From CAYLZW01 sp964388085 (GTDB lineage: Bacteria; Myxococcota; UBA727; CAYLZW01), in NCBI GenBank assembly GCA_964388085.1, contig CAYLZW010000303.1, positions 1 through 6,737 of the forward strand: DNA of 6,737 bases, read 5' to 3'. The notes below the pieces were generated by a model, which saw nothing but the letters and a program-made list of their open reading frames with translations, had not been told where the DNA came from and did no database searches. A program made the translations under genes and the position numbers. Shown one piece after another: positions 1 through 6,033 of the stretch. Numbering within the stretch: the first letter of the stretch is position 1; each line of letters starts with the position of its first letter.

Positions 1-899
1 AGCGAGATGCCCTTCACGAGCACCTCCTCGCCGAGCTTGTCCTTCAGGAAGCTCGCCTTGCGCGCCACCGAGTCCCCGTTGATGGCGCCGAGCAGGGCGC
101 CGAAGAAGCCCTTCGCCATGACGGGATCGAACAGCACCGGGGCGCGCGTGCTCTTCACCTTGCGGGCGCCGACGCGGGCGAGCACCCGCTCGGCGGCCGC
201 GCGCGCGATCGATTCGGGATCTCTCAAATCCTGGAAGCGACGGGCCGCGTCCCACCAGCCCGCGACCTGCTTCTTGCCGCCGGCGTCATCGGCCACGCCG
301 CTCGCCGACAGGGAGGCGCTCGTGCCGCCGTAGCTGCCCGAGAAGCCGGTCGAGGTCGCCAGCGCGAACAGCCCCCACTGGGTGCCGGCGCCGACCTCGC
401 GCACGGTGGCGATGCCCGCGGTGCCGCGCAGCACCTTCTCCATGATGAGCGCCTGCTCGGCAGCCCAGCCGGACTCGGCGCCCGCCACGTCGGGGTCCCA
501 GAGCTGAAGGCGCTGCACGAGGGCGTCCAGCTCGTCGCCCTCCGGGGCCGTGGCCGGCGCGATGATGTTGTGCTCGCTCGGCGTCGAGATGCGGGCGAGC
601 GCGACGGCGTTGTGCGCCAGCTCGTCGATGGCTTCGTCCGTGCGCGGCGCCTCCGCCGCGGTGGCGAACCCGAGGCGCCCGTCGACGAGCACGCGCAGGC
701 CGGCGCCGCGCGAGCTCGAGCGGGTGACGTGCTCGATCTCGCCGTCCCGCGCCTTGGCGCTGACGGAGGCCCCGACGCCGACGGTGGCGTCACACGCGCC
801 CGCGCCGGCTCGCTTCGCCGCTTCCACAAGCTTGGAAGCCAGCTCGCGCGCCCACTCGTGCTCGGCGACAGGACCCTTGCTCTTCGTGGCCGCGCTCAT
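1..899 (-). CDS. pmbA: PmbA/TldE, inactive-type partner subunit of the TldD/TldE metalloprotease (3' end beyond the window)
   Basis: I translated the open frame from the ATG at 899-897 to the left edge: 299 complete codons and no stop. It is the non-catalytic partner of TldD in a cytoplasmic heteromeric protease that removes leader peptides or degrades unstructured peptides (known from microcin B17 maturation and CcdA turnover). Seen in the sequence: an N-terminal helical region; the family segment DGEIEHVTRSSSRGAGLRV at residues 52-70; VDGRLGFAT at 72-80; and the highly typical VLFDPVMAKGFFGALLGAIN at 255-274. There is no HExxxH motif in the visible part, as expected for TldE. Family members are about 440-450 residues, so roughly the last third is missing here. 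The start lies inside the tldD stop (4-bp ATGA overlap), with a GGAG 7 nt upstream, indicating translational coupling and matched amounts of the two subunits. Assignment is very secure; only the 3' end is unseen. Confidence 0.95.
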   Translation of the reverse strand, partial: MSAATKSKGPVAEHEWARELASKLVEAAKRAGAGACDATVGVGASVSAKARDGEIEHVTRSSSRGAGLRVLVDGRLGFATAAEAPRTDEAIDELAHNAVALARISTPSEHNIIAPATAPEGDELDALVQRLQLWDPDVAGAESGWAAEQALIMEKVLRGTAGIATVREVGAGTQWGLFALATSTGFSGSYGGTSASLSASGVADDAGGKKQVAGWWDAARRFQDLRDPESIARAAAERVLARVGARKVKSTRAPVLFDPVMAKGFFGALLGAINGDSVARKASFLKDKLGEEVLVKGIS

Positions 900-2326
900 A
901 CCGCGTCTCCGGTGCCGCCGACGGTGATGCCGTCGATGCGGAGGGTGGGCAGGCCGACGGTGACGGGCACGCTCTGGCCGGCCTTGCCGCAGGTGTAGGT
1001 GCCGGGATCGATCTCGCTGTCGTGCCCCACGCGCGTGATCTTCGCGAGCACGTCGGGACCGCTGCCGACGAGGGTGGCGCCGGTGACGGGCGCGCCGAGC
1101 TTGCCGTCCTCGATGAGGTAGCCCTCCTGCACCTCGAAGGTGAAGTTGCCGTTCGAGATGTCGACCTGGCCGCCGCCGAAGGCACGGCAGTAGAGGCCGC
1201 GCTTCACCTCGCGCAGCACCTCGTCGGGATCGTGCTCGCCCGCGGCGAGGAAGGTGTTCGTCATGCGCGGCAGCGGTGGGTGCCGAAAGCTCTGCCGGCG
1301 GCCGTTCCCCGTTGGAGACGTGCCCATGAGCTGGGAATTCAGCCGGTCGCTCATATAGCCCTGCAAGACGCCCTTCTCGATCAGCACGTTCGCCTGCGTC
1401 GGGTTGCCCTCGTCGTCGATGTTCAGGCTGCCGCGCCGCTCGGGCAGGGTGCCGTCGTCGATGACCGTGACCAGCTCGGAGCCGACCTTCTGGCCGACGC
1501 GTCCGGCGAACAGGCTCGTGTTCTTGCGGATGAAGTCGGCCTCGAGGCCGTGGCCCACCGCTTCGTGCAACAGCACCCCCGAGGAGCCGGGACCGAGCAC
1601 CACCACCTGCTCGCCCGTCGGCGCCGGACGCGCGCCGAGCTGCGCCGTCGCCATGCGCACGGCCTCCTTCGCCACCTCCTCGGGGCTCATGCTCTCGTCG
1701 TAGTAGCTGAGGCCCGCGCGCGAGCCGGCGCCCTGCGAGCCCACGCGTCGCCGGCCGTCTTTGTCGACGATGACGACGCGCAGCGCCAGACGACAGAGCG
1801 CCCGGCGATCTTGGACGAGCAGGCCCTCGCTGTTCGCGATCAGCACCTCTTCGTCGCTGTCGGCCCAGCCGCCGATGACCTTCTCGAGATCGTCCCGCTC
1901 GGCGCGCGCGGCGGCGTAGGCCCGCTCGAGGAGCGCGAGGCGATGCTTCACGTCGGCCTCGGCCGGCGGCGACTTCGGATCGGCGTGCTTTGCGCGCGAT
2001 CGTTTCTGCAGCGGCTTCGCGATCGCGAGGCCCCCTCCGTCGCTGCTCGTGCCGATGCGGCTGGCGGCGTCGGCGCAGGCGATGAGCGCGTCCTCGGCCA
2101 GGTCGTCCGAGTGGGCGTACGCGACCTGAGCGCCCTTGATGACGCGGATGCCGACGCCGTGCACGAAGCCGGACGACGAGGAGCGGATCTCGCCGTCGTC
2201 GAGCTCGAGCCCGAGGCCGCGCTTTCGCTGCACGTAGACCTCGGCGAATTCTCCGCCCCGCGCGAGCGCCCGACCGATGAGCCGCGACAACAAACCAGGT
2301 TCCACCAGAGGGGCCTCTGCCATCAT
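896..2326 (-). CDS. tldD: TldD, zinc metalloprotease subunit
   Basis: Catalytic subunit of the cytoplasmic TldD/TldE protease. The 476-residue length is close to the family norm of about 480. Seen in the sequence: the metal-binding HExxxH motif as HEAVGH at residues 254-259, preceded by VVVLGPGSSGVLL; the conserved segment around DDGTLPERRGSLNIDDEG at 290-307; RMTNTFL at 354-360; FGGGQVDISNGNF at 383-395; and a late Cys446 in PGTYTCGKAGQ, matching the third zinc ligand known in the E. coli enzyme. The N-terminal half carries the substrate-cleft fold shared with PmbA (GEIRSSSSGFVHGVGIRV, 45-62). All expected catalytic residues are present, so it should be active. Two ATG codons stand in tandem at 2326-2321. 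An AGGA directly abuts the first, and a GAGAGAG lies further upstream, so either ATG may be used; the protein differs by one Met. The gene overlaps pmbA by 4 bp and is divergent from the operon starting at 2565. A RiPP-type precursor substrate is not visible here, so housekeeping peptide turnover is as likely as leader processing. Confidence 0.97.
   Translation of the reverse strand: MMAEAPLVEPGLLSRLIGRALARGGEFAEVYVQRKRGLGLELDDGEIRSSSSGFVHGVGIRVIKGAQVAYAHSDDLAEDALIACADAASRIGTSSDGGGLAIAKPLQKRSRAKHADPKSPPAEADVKHRLALLERAYAAARAERDDLEKVIGGWADSDEEVLIANSEGLLVQDRRALCRLALRVVIVDKDGRRRVGSQGAGSRAGLSYYDESMSPEEVAKEAVRMATAQLGARPAPTGEQVVVLGPGSSGVLLHEAVGHGLEADFIRKNTSLFAGRVGQKVGSELVTVIDDGTLPERRGSLNIDDEGNPTQANVLIEKGVLQGYMSDRLNSQLMGTSPTGNGRRQSFRHPPLPRMTNTFLAAGEHDPDEVLREVKRGLYCRAFGGGQVDISNGNFTFEVQEGYLIEDGKLGAPVTGATLVGSGPDVLAKITRVGHDSEIDPGTYTCGKAGQSVPVTVGLPTLRIDGITVGGTGDAV
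907..910 (-). promoter_or_regulatory. Ribosome binding site of pmbA inside the end of tldD
   Basis: On the minus strand GGAG lies 7 nt before the ATG at 899-897, within the last codons of tldD. It supports this ATG over later in-frame starts and fits re-initiation by ribosomes finishing tldD. Confidence 0.6.
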
Positions 2327-2336
2327 TCCTCACTCT

Positions 2337-2348
2337 CTCGAGCTCGAG
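2337..2348. repeat. Perfect 12-bp palindrome CTCGAGCTCGAG upstream of tldD
   Basis: The sequence CTCGAGCTCGAG equals its own reverse complement. It begins 11 bp from the tldD ATG and directly abuts the imperfect palindrome at 2349-2369. It could be part of an operator, but CTCGAG-like words are common in such GC-rich DNA, so chance remains plausible. Confidence 0.35.
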
Positions 2349-2369
2349 GTGACCGCTCATGCGGGTCAC
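2349..2369. repeat. Imperfect palindrome / hairpin upstream of tldD
   Basis: Arms GTGACCGC (2349-2356) and GCGGGTCAC (2361-2369) are complementary over 8 bp with one unpaired G (2365) and a TCAT centre. It lies 23-43 bp before the tldD ATG. It could be a dimeric regulator site or a hairpin in the tldD 5' leader. There is no T-run beside it, so it does not look like an intrinsic terminator. Confidence 0.4.
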
Positions 2370-2550
2370 GTCTTCAGGAGCGGAGCGCGTCCCGCTGACG
2401 CCGTGTCTCGCTCTCGCCATGGGCCGCCGGTGCAAGCGCCGCCGACGAGAGTGGGGGAGTGTAACGAACCCCCCCGTGCCGATGCACGTGGCGGCGCGCG
2501 GATGCCACCGGAGCGGGTGTAATTGCGCTAGCGTCGGCCAGGTTCGGCTC

Positions 2551-2557
2551 AGGGAGG
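2551..2557 (+). promoter_or_regulatory. Strong ribosome binding site setting a TTG start at 2565
   Basis: AGGGAGG lies 7 nt before TTG 2565-2567. The next in-frame ATG codons are far inside the protein (Met176 and later), beyond the signal peptide and HEAT-like region, so this near-ideal site decides in favour of the TTG. Confidence 0.65.
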
Positions 2558-2564
2558 CCCTTCT

Positions 2565-4169
2565 TTGCTCCAGCGATCGGCGGCGCGCGCGAAGCTGTTC
2601 TCGAGGCGCCTTCTCGTCGTCGCGAGCGTCAGCGCGAGCCTGCTCGCCGCCCCGGCCGGCGCGCAGGCCGATCCGGACAAGCTGCAGCCCGACGACGAGC
2701 CCCTCGTCGAGGCGAGCGAGCCCCGGCAGGAGCCGAGCGCTCCGGCGTCGAGCGCTCCTTCGCGGCAGCCGCCGCCGCGCCCGTCCACGGCCGCCGAGGT
2801 GCGCGCGCTGCTCGACGCCGATCCCCGCGCGGCGCGGCCGATCCTGCGTCGCGCCGCGCGCACGGCGACGGATCCGGACGCCCGCGCGCTCGGGCTGCTG
2901 GTCCTCGTGCGCGTCGATCCCGGACGCGCCACCGCGCGCATCTGTGCCCGCGCGTTGCGCATCGATCCCGAGGCGCGCGTGCGTCGAGCGGCCGCGGAGT
3001 GCCTCGGACGGCTGCCGGCGGAGGCGGCGCAGCCCCAGACGCCTTCGTTGCTCTCCGCGCTCTCTGACGAGGCGCTCGATGTGCAGACCATGGCGGGCTG
3101 GGCGCTCGCGACCGTCGGGGACGCGTCCGCGCTCGGGCCCGTCACCGCTCGCGCCAGCGACGAGGATCCCCGCGTCGCCCGCCTGTTCTACGACTACGCC
3201 CGGCGGCTGCGCGCGCGTCACGGCGCCCCCACGGAAGACCGCTCGCCGCGCCTCGATCCCACGGCGTCGCGCGCCATCCCGTCCGCGGACGCGCTCATGC
3301 CGTCGACGAGCAGCCTCGAGACCACGGCGAGCGTGGCGTGGCTCGCGCTCTATGGCGGCATGGCCGGCTGGCTGCACGGAGGCCTCTTCCCCGCGGCCCA
3401 CGGCGGCGCCGTGCAGGAGCTCGCCGCGCTCACCGCCCTCGGCGGCGCCGTCTCCGGCGTCGCGCTCGGCGGCGCTTACGGCTTCTTCCGGGCGCGAGAG
3501 CTCACCCTCGCGCACAACATCGTGCAGCTCGGCACCTTCGGCACCCTCGCGGGATACGGCGCCGGGCTCCTGAGCGCCCGTGGCCCGCAGGCCGGCGTGA
3601 ACATGGCGTCATACTCGCTCTCGGGTCTCCTCGTCGGGACCGGCGTCGCCGTCGCCGTCAACGAGGCCTACGCACCGACGCCGGGCGCGCTCGCGCTCGG
3701 GGTCGCCACCGGCTTCGGCAGCGCCGTCGGCTTTGGCTCGCTCGCGCTGTCGTACGGGCTGCCGCTCGAGGAGAGCGTGCTCGGGACCGCGCTCTTGTTC
3801 GGCGGCGCCGCCGGGGCCGTGACGACGATCCTCGCCTCGCCGTACCCGTTCGGCCTGTTGCCCATCGCGGGCGCCACCGTCGGGGGGCTCACGCTGGCGA
3901 CGTCGACGGGCGTGCTCCTGGGCATCGTGGAGACGGCCCAGCTGTTCGGCTCCGATCCGGCCTTCACGCCGGGGATCGGCTGGGCGGTGGCGGGCGCGTA
4001 CGTCGTCGGGGCGTCCACCGGCGCGGCGCTCGCCATGCTCGTTCCCGACGACCTGGATCCCTTCCTCGCGGGCAGCCTACGGCTGAACCCACCCACCCTG
4101 GCCGTGCTGCCCGACGTCACAGACCCGCGCCGCACGCTGACGCTCGCTTCGCTCGGAGGCGTCTTTTGA
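2565..4169 (+). CDS. Exported HEAT-like repeat protein with glycine-rich hydrophobic C-terminal region, function unknown
   Basis: I do not recognise this 534-residue protein as a named family. Seen in the sequence: a Sec-type signal peptide at 1-35 (Arg-rich start, hydrophobic core around 16-30, AQA before Asp36); an acidic/Pro-rich linker at about 36-75; and alpha-helical HEAT-like repeats at about 76-220, with the typical element DPEARVRRAAAECLGRL at 134-150 and another around 167-187. A low-complexity linker follows at 221-255. Residues 256-495 hold six to eight Gly/Ala-rich hydrophobic segments with regularly spaced glycines (for example 319-336, 350-366, 404-423, 433-452, 472-492). The tail 499-534 alternates polar and apolar residues and ends in Phe, a feature seen at the end of many outer-membrane barrels. 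Inference: an envelope protein with a periplasmic helical-repeat domain and a membrane-embedded region, either glycine-zipper helices or a barrel. It starts at TTG and is the first gene of a coupled operon with the two 5'-nucleotidase halves. The gene call is secure, the function is not. Confidence 0.85.
   Translation: MLQRSAARAKLFSRRLLVVASVSASLLAAPAGAQADPDKLQPDDEPLVEASEPRQEPSAPASSAPSRQPPPRPSTAAEVRALLDADPRAARPILRRAARTATDPDARALGLLVLVRVDPGRATARICARALRIDPEARVRRAAAECLGRLPAEAAQPQTPSLLSALSDEALDVQTMAGWALATVGDASALGPVTARASDEDPRVARLFYDYARRLRARHGAPTEDRSPRLDPTASRAIPSADALMPSTSSLETTASVAWLALYGGMAGWLHGGLFPAAHGGAVQELAALTALGGAVSGVALGGAYGFFRARELTLAHNIVQLGTFGTLAGYGAGLLSARGPQAGVNMASYSLSGLLVGTGVAVAVNEAYAPTPGALALGVATGFGSAVGFGSLALSYGLPLEESVLGTALLFGGAAGAVTTILASPYPFGLLPIAGATVGGLTLATSTGVLLGIVETAQLFGSDPAFTPGIGWAVAGAYVVGASTGAALAMLVPDDLDPFLAGSLRLNPPTLAVLPDVTDPRRTLTLASLGGVF
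4155..4159 (+). promoter_or_regulatory. Ribosome binding site setting a TTG start at 4166
   Basis: GGAGG lies 6 nt before TTG 4166-4168, inside the last codons of the upstream gene. The TTG overlaps that gene's TGA stop as TTGA. The open frame extends further 5', but only this start gives a short, properly placed lipoprotein signal peptide. Confidence 0.65.
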
Positions 4170-5002
4170 GCTTCGCTTCTCGTGGCGCGCCCGGTCGATG
4201 GCAGACCGAGCTCGCGCCGATCCTCGCTCCCCTGTCACTCCTCGTCGTCACGGCCTGCGCGACCGCGTCTGAGACGGTGGCCGACGCGCCACGCCCGGAG
4301 CCCCCGGCCGCCGACGTCACGCTCGATCCCGTCGACGTCAGCGCGCGCGCCCAGCCGCTGGAGGTAGGGGCCGACGTGCCGCCCGATCCCGAGGTGCTCG
4401 CCTTCCTCGCTCCGCAGGCGAAGACCGTGAACGCGCGCGCGCAGCGCGTCGTCGGCAGCCTCAAGGGGCCGCTCGAGCGCGGCAAGCCCGAGTCCACGCT
4501 CGGCAACTTCGTCACCGACGCCATGCGGGAAGGGACCGGACGCGTCACCGGCACGGCGCCCGACCTCTGCTTCACGAACTCGGGTGGGCTGCGCCGAAAC
4601 CTCGACGCCGGTCCGGTGACCGAGGGCGTCCTCGTGGAGCTCATGCCCTTCGACAACTCCATCATCGTGTTCGACGCCAGCGCCGAGCAGCTCGAGGGCA
4701 TCCTCGCGCGCCTCGCCCAGCGGGGCGACCCTTCGTCGGGAGTGACCTACACGCGCAGGAGCGGCAAGGCGCACGACGTGCGGGTCGGCGGCGAGCCCAT
4801 CGCGCGAGGCCGCAGCTATCGCCTGTGCACCAACGACTACATCTTCGAGGGCGGCGGCGGCTATCCGTTCGAGGGCGTGTCGAACGTGAGCTACACGGGC
4901 GTGCTCCTCCGAGACCTGCTGATCCAACAGTTCGAGCAGGCGCAGAAGGCGGGTGAGGCCATCGCCCCGGCGCTCGACGGCCGCGTGAAGGAGACCCGAT
5001 GA
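4166..5002 (+). CDS. Lipoprotein consisting of a stand-alone 5'-nucleotidase C-terminal (substrate-binding) domain
   Basis: A 278-residue protein matching only the C-terminal domain of UshA-type 5'-nucleotidases, the part that binds the nucleoside moiety. Seen in the sequence: a lipoprotein signal with hydrophobic stretch LAPLSLLVV (20-28) and lipobox VTAC, giving lipidated Cys31; a Pro/Ala-rich spacer at 32-85; then the domain from about 86 to 275. Family motifs are STLGNFVTDAMR (110-121), FTNSGGLRRNL (136-146, the NGGGIR element), LMPFDN (159-164, a base-stacking Phe position) and TNDYIFEGGGGYPF (222-235). In the last motif the usual GGDGY reads GGGGY, with Gly231 where UshA has an Asp that contacts ribose, and Tyr225 stands where Phe is common. 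No metal-site motifs of the catalytic domain occur in this chain. Those are encoded by the next gene, which overlaps it by 4 bp. The TTG start is inside the previous stop, so all three genes are coupled. Likely role: binding half of a two-chain nucleotidase, membrane-anchored in the periplasm (inferred). Confidence 0.9.
   Translation: MSFASRGAPGRWQTELAPILAPLSLLVVTACATASETVADAPRPEPPAADVTLDPVDVSARAQPLEVGADVPPDPEVLAFLAPQAKTVNARAQRVVGSLKGPLERGKPESTLGNFVTDAMREGTGRVTGTAPDLCFTNSGGLRRNLDAGPVTEGVLVELMPFDNSIIVFDASAEQLEGILARLAQRGDPSSGVTYTRRSGKAHDVRVGGEPIARGRSYRLCTNDYIFEGGGGYPFEGVSNVSYTGVLLRDLLIQQFEQAQKAGEAIAPALDGRVKETR
4987..4993 (+). promoter_or_regulatory. Ribosome binding site of the Tat metallophosphatase gene
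   Basis: GAAGGAG ends 5 nt before ATG 4999-5001, within the end of the preceding gene. It supports the ATG that overlaps the upstream TGA (ATGA) and keeps the complete Tat signal peptide. Confidence 0.6.
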
Positions 5003-6000
5003 CGAGCACGACACCCCCGACGACCAAGCCGGAGCGCGCCGACCGTGTGCTCGCACCGAGCTGCGTCCGCTCGCGCAGGCGCGCCCTCAAGACGCTCACG
5101 ACGACGGGCGCCGCCCTCGCGCTCGGCCCCACGCTGCTGTTGCCGCGTCGCGCGCGTGCCGAGACGGTGCTGCGCCTGACGCTGCTGCATACGAACGACA
5201 CGCACTCGCGCCTCGAGCCCTTTGACAGCGGCCCGTTCCAGGGCAGGGCGGGCGTCGCTCGTCGGGCGACGCTCATCAAGCGCGCGCGGGCGGAGAACCG
5301 GCACACGCTCGTCGTCGACGCAGGCGACACCTTTCAGGGCACCCCCTGGTTCAACGAGTTCAAGGGCAGCGTCGACATCCGCGCCATGCAGGCGCTCGGC
5401 TACGACGCCACCGCCGTCGGCAACCATGACTTCGACGCCGGCGCCGACAAGCTGCGCGAGAACCTGGAGCTGGCCCCGAAGCTGGCCGCGCTCGCCGCCA
5501 ACTTCGTCGTCGAGCCGTCCTCTCCGCTCGCGGGCCGCGTCGAGCAGAGCCGCATCTGGGAGATGAACGGCCGCCGCATCGGGCTGTTCGGCCTCGGCGT
5601 CCGCTTCGAGGGGCTCGTAAACCCGAAGCTGCACGAGGGCGTCCGCTACCGGGACCCCATCGCCGCCGCCCGGGAGCAGGTCGAGCTGCTGCGCGATCGC
5701 GGCTGTGACGTCGTCATCGCGCTCAGTCACCTCGGCTACCGCGGCTACAGCGGCGAGCCCGGCGATCTCGACTGGCCCAAGGACGTGAAGGGCGTCGACT
5801 ACGTCGTCGGGGGCCACACGCACACGTTCCTGAAGGAGCCCGCCATCGTGGCGCACCGCTCGGGCTGGCGGACGCCGGTCATGCAGGTCGGGCACTCGGG
5901 GCTGAACCTCGGCCGGGCGGAGATCCTCCTCGACACGCGCGGCGGGGCTTCCGTGAGCTATGCCGCGCCGATGGGGGTCGGGGGGAGCGCTTTGGTCTGA
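4999..6000 (+). CDS. Tat-exported metallophosphatase, stand-alone 5'-nucleotidase catalytic domain
   Basis: A 333-residue protein matching the N-terminal dinuclear-metal catalytic domain of the UshA/5'-nucleotidase family, which hydrolyses phosphate esters of nucleotides or related compounds. Seen in the sequence: a twin-arginine signal SRRRALK at 25-31, hydrophobic core 33-48 and ARA cleavage site after Ala54. The metal-ligand motifs are all present and in order: NDTH (Asp67, His69), VVDAGD (Asp110), GNHDFD (Asn142, with His143 and Asp146 as the expected catalytic pair), SHLGY (His244) and GGHTHT (His273, His275). The chain ends shortly after the catalytic domain; the usual C-terminal binding domain is absent but is encoded just upstream as a lipoprotein. 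Tat export implies folding, probably with metal loading, in the cytoplasm. Substrate cannot be fixed from sequence; nucleotide monophosphates are likely, while cyclic nucleotides or UDP-sugars are alternatives. SoxB shares the fold and Tat export, but no sox genes are nearby. It is the last gene of the operon. Confidence 0.94.
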   Translation: MTSTTPPTTKPERADRVLAPSCVRSRRRALKTLTTTGAALALGPTLLLPRRARAETVLRLTLLHTNDTHSRLEPFDSGPFQGRAGVARRATLIKRARAENRHTLVVDAGDTFQGTPWFNEFKGSVDIRAMQALGYDATAVGNHDFDAGADKLRENLELAPKLAALAANFVVEPSSPLAGRVEQSRIWEMNGRRIGLFGLGVRFEGLVNPKLHEGVRYRDPIAAAREQVELLRDRGCDVVIALSHLGYRGYSGEPGDLDWPKDVKGVDYVVGGHTHTFLKEPAIVAHRSGWRTPVMQVGHSGLNLGRAEILLDTRGGASVSYAAPMGVGGSALV

Positions 6001-6033
6001 GGGGCTCTCGGGCCTTCAGGGCTCCCGCACGGG
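6001..6033. other. Short gap between convergent genes
   Basis: Only 33 bp separate the two convergent stop codons. CGGGCC (6009-6014) could pair imperfectly with GGGCTCCCG (6019-6027) around TTCA, but there is no T-run on either strand, so I do not call an intrinsic terminator. Termination may be Rho-dependent or lie inside the opposing gene. Confidence 0.3.

Larger units (their letters stand above)
2327..2564. other. Divergent intergenic region between tldD and the plus-strand operon
   Basis: These 238 bp must carry the promoters of both divergent units. Near tldD are two adjacent palindromes (listed separately). At 2453-2475 a run of five G and a run of seven C, separated by 11 nt, could pair as a short hairpin. 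TGTAAT at 2518-2523 is one of the few AT-rich spots and could be a -10 element for the plus-strand operon, but I see no convincing -35 about 17 bp upstream of it. CGCTAGCG at 2526-2533 is a perfect 8-bp palindrome. I found no credible small gene: frames that cross the region are Arg/Ser-rich shadows without family resemblance. Confidence 0.6.

Noticed and set aside
1022..2398. 458-codon open frame on the plus strand opposite tldD
   Set aside because: It mirrors the tldD codons, is rich in Arg/Ala/Val/Leu without any family motif, and tldD on the other strand is unmistakable with an intact metal site. It is a GC-bias shadow.
2518..2523. TGTAAT as a -10 promoter element
   Set aside because: No matching -35 box is visible at the right distance. 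A single AT-rich hexamer is too weak to annotate as a promoter.
2359..3573. 404-codon plus-strand frame beginning in the intergenic region
   Set aside because: It is Arg/Ser/Pro-rich in the wrong frame over the signal-peptide-bearing gene at 2565, which has the better ribosome binding site and GC3 pattern.
3338..4165. Long 5' extension of the nucleotidase C-domain frame, overlapping the upstream gene
   Set aside because: The extension translates to almost pure Arg/Ala/Gly shadow sequence. The TTG at 4166, with its GGAGG site and lipobox spacing, explains the real start.
4235..5895. Minus-strand open frames (4235-5056 and 4891-5895) opposite the two nucleotidase genes
   Set aside because: They have no recognisable domains and lie opposite well-matched genes with conserved metal and substrate motifs.
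6009..6027. Possible terminator hairpin between the convergent genes
   Set aside because: The stem has a 3-nt bulge and there is no T-run on either strand.
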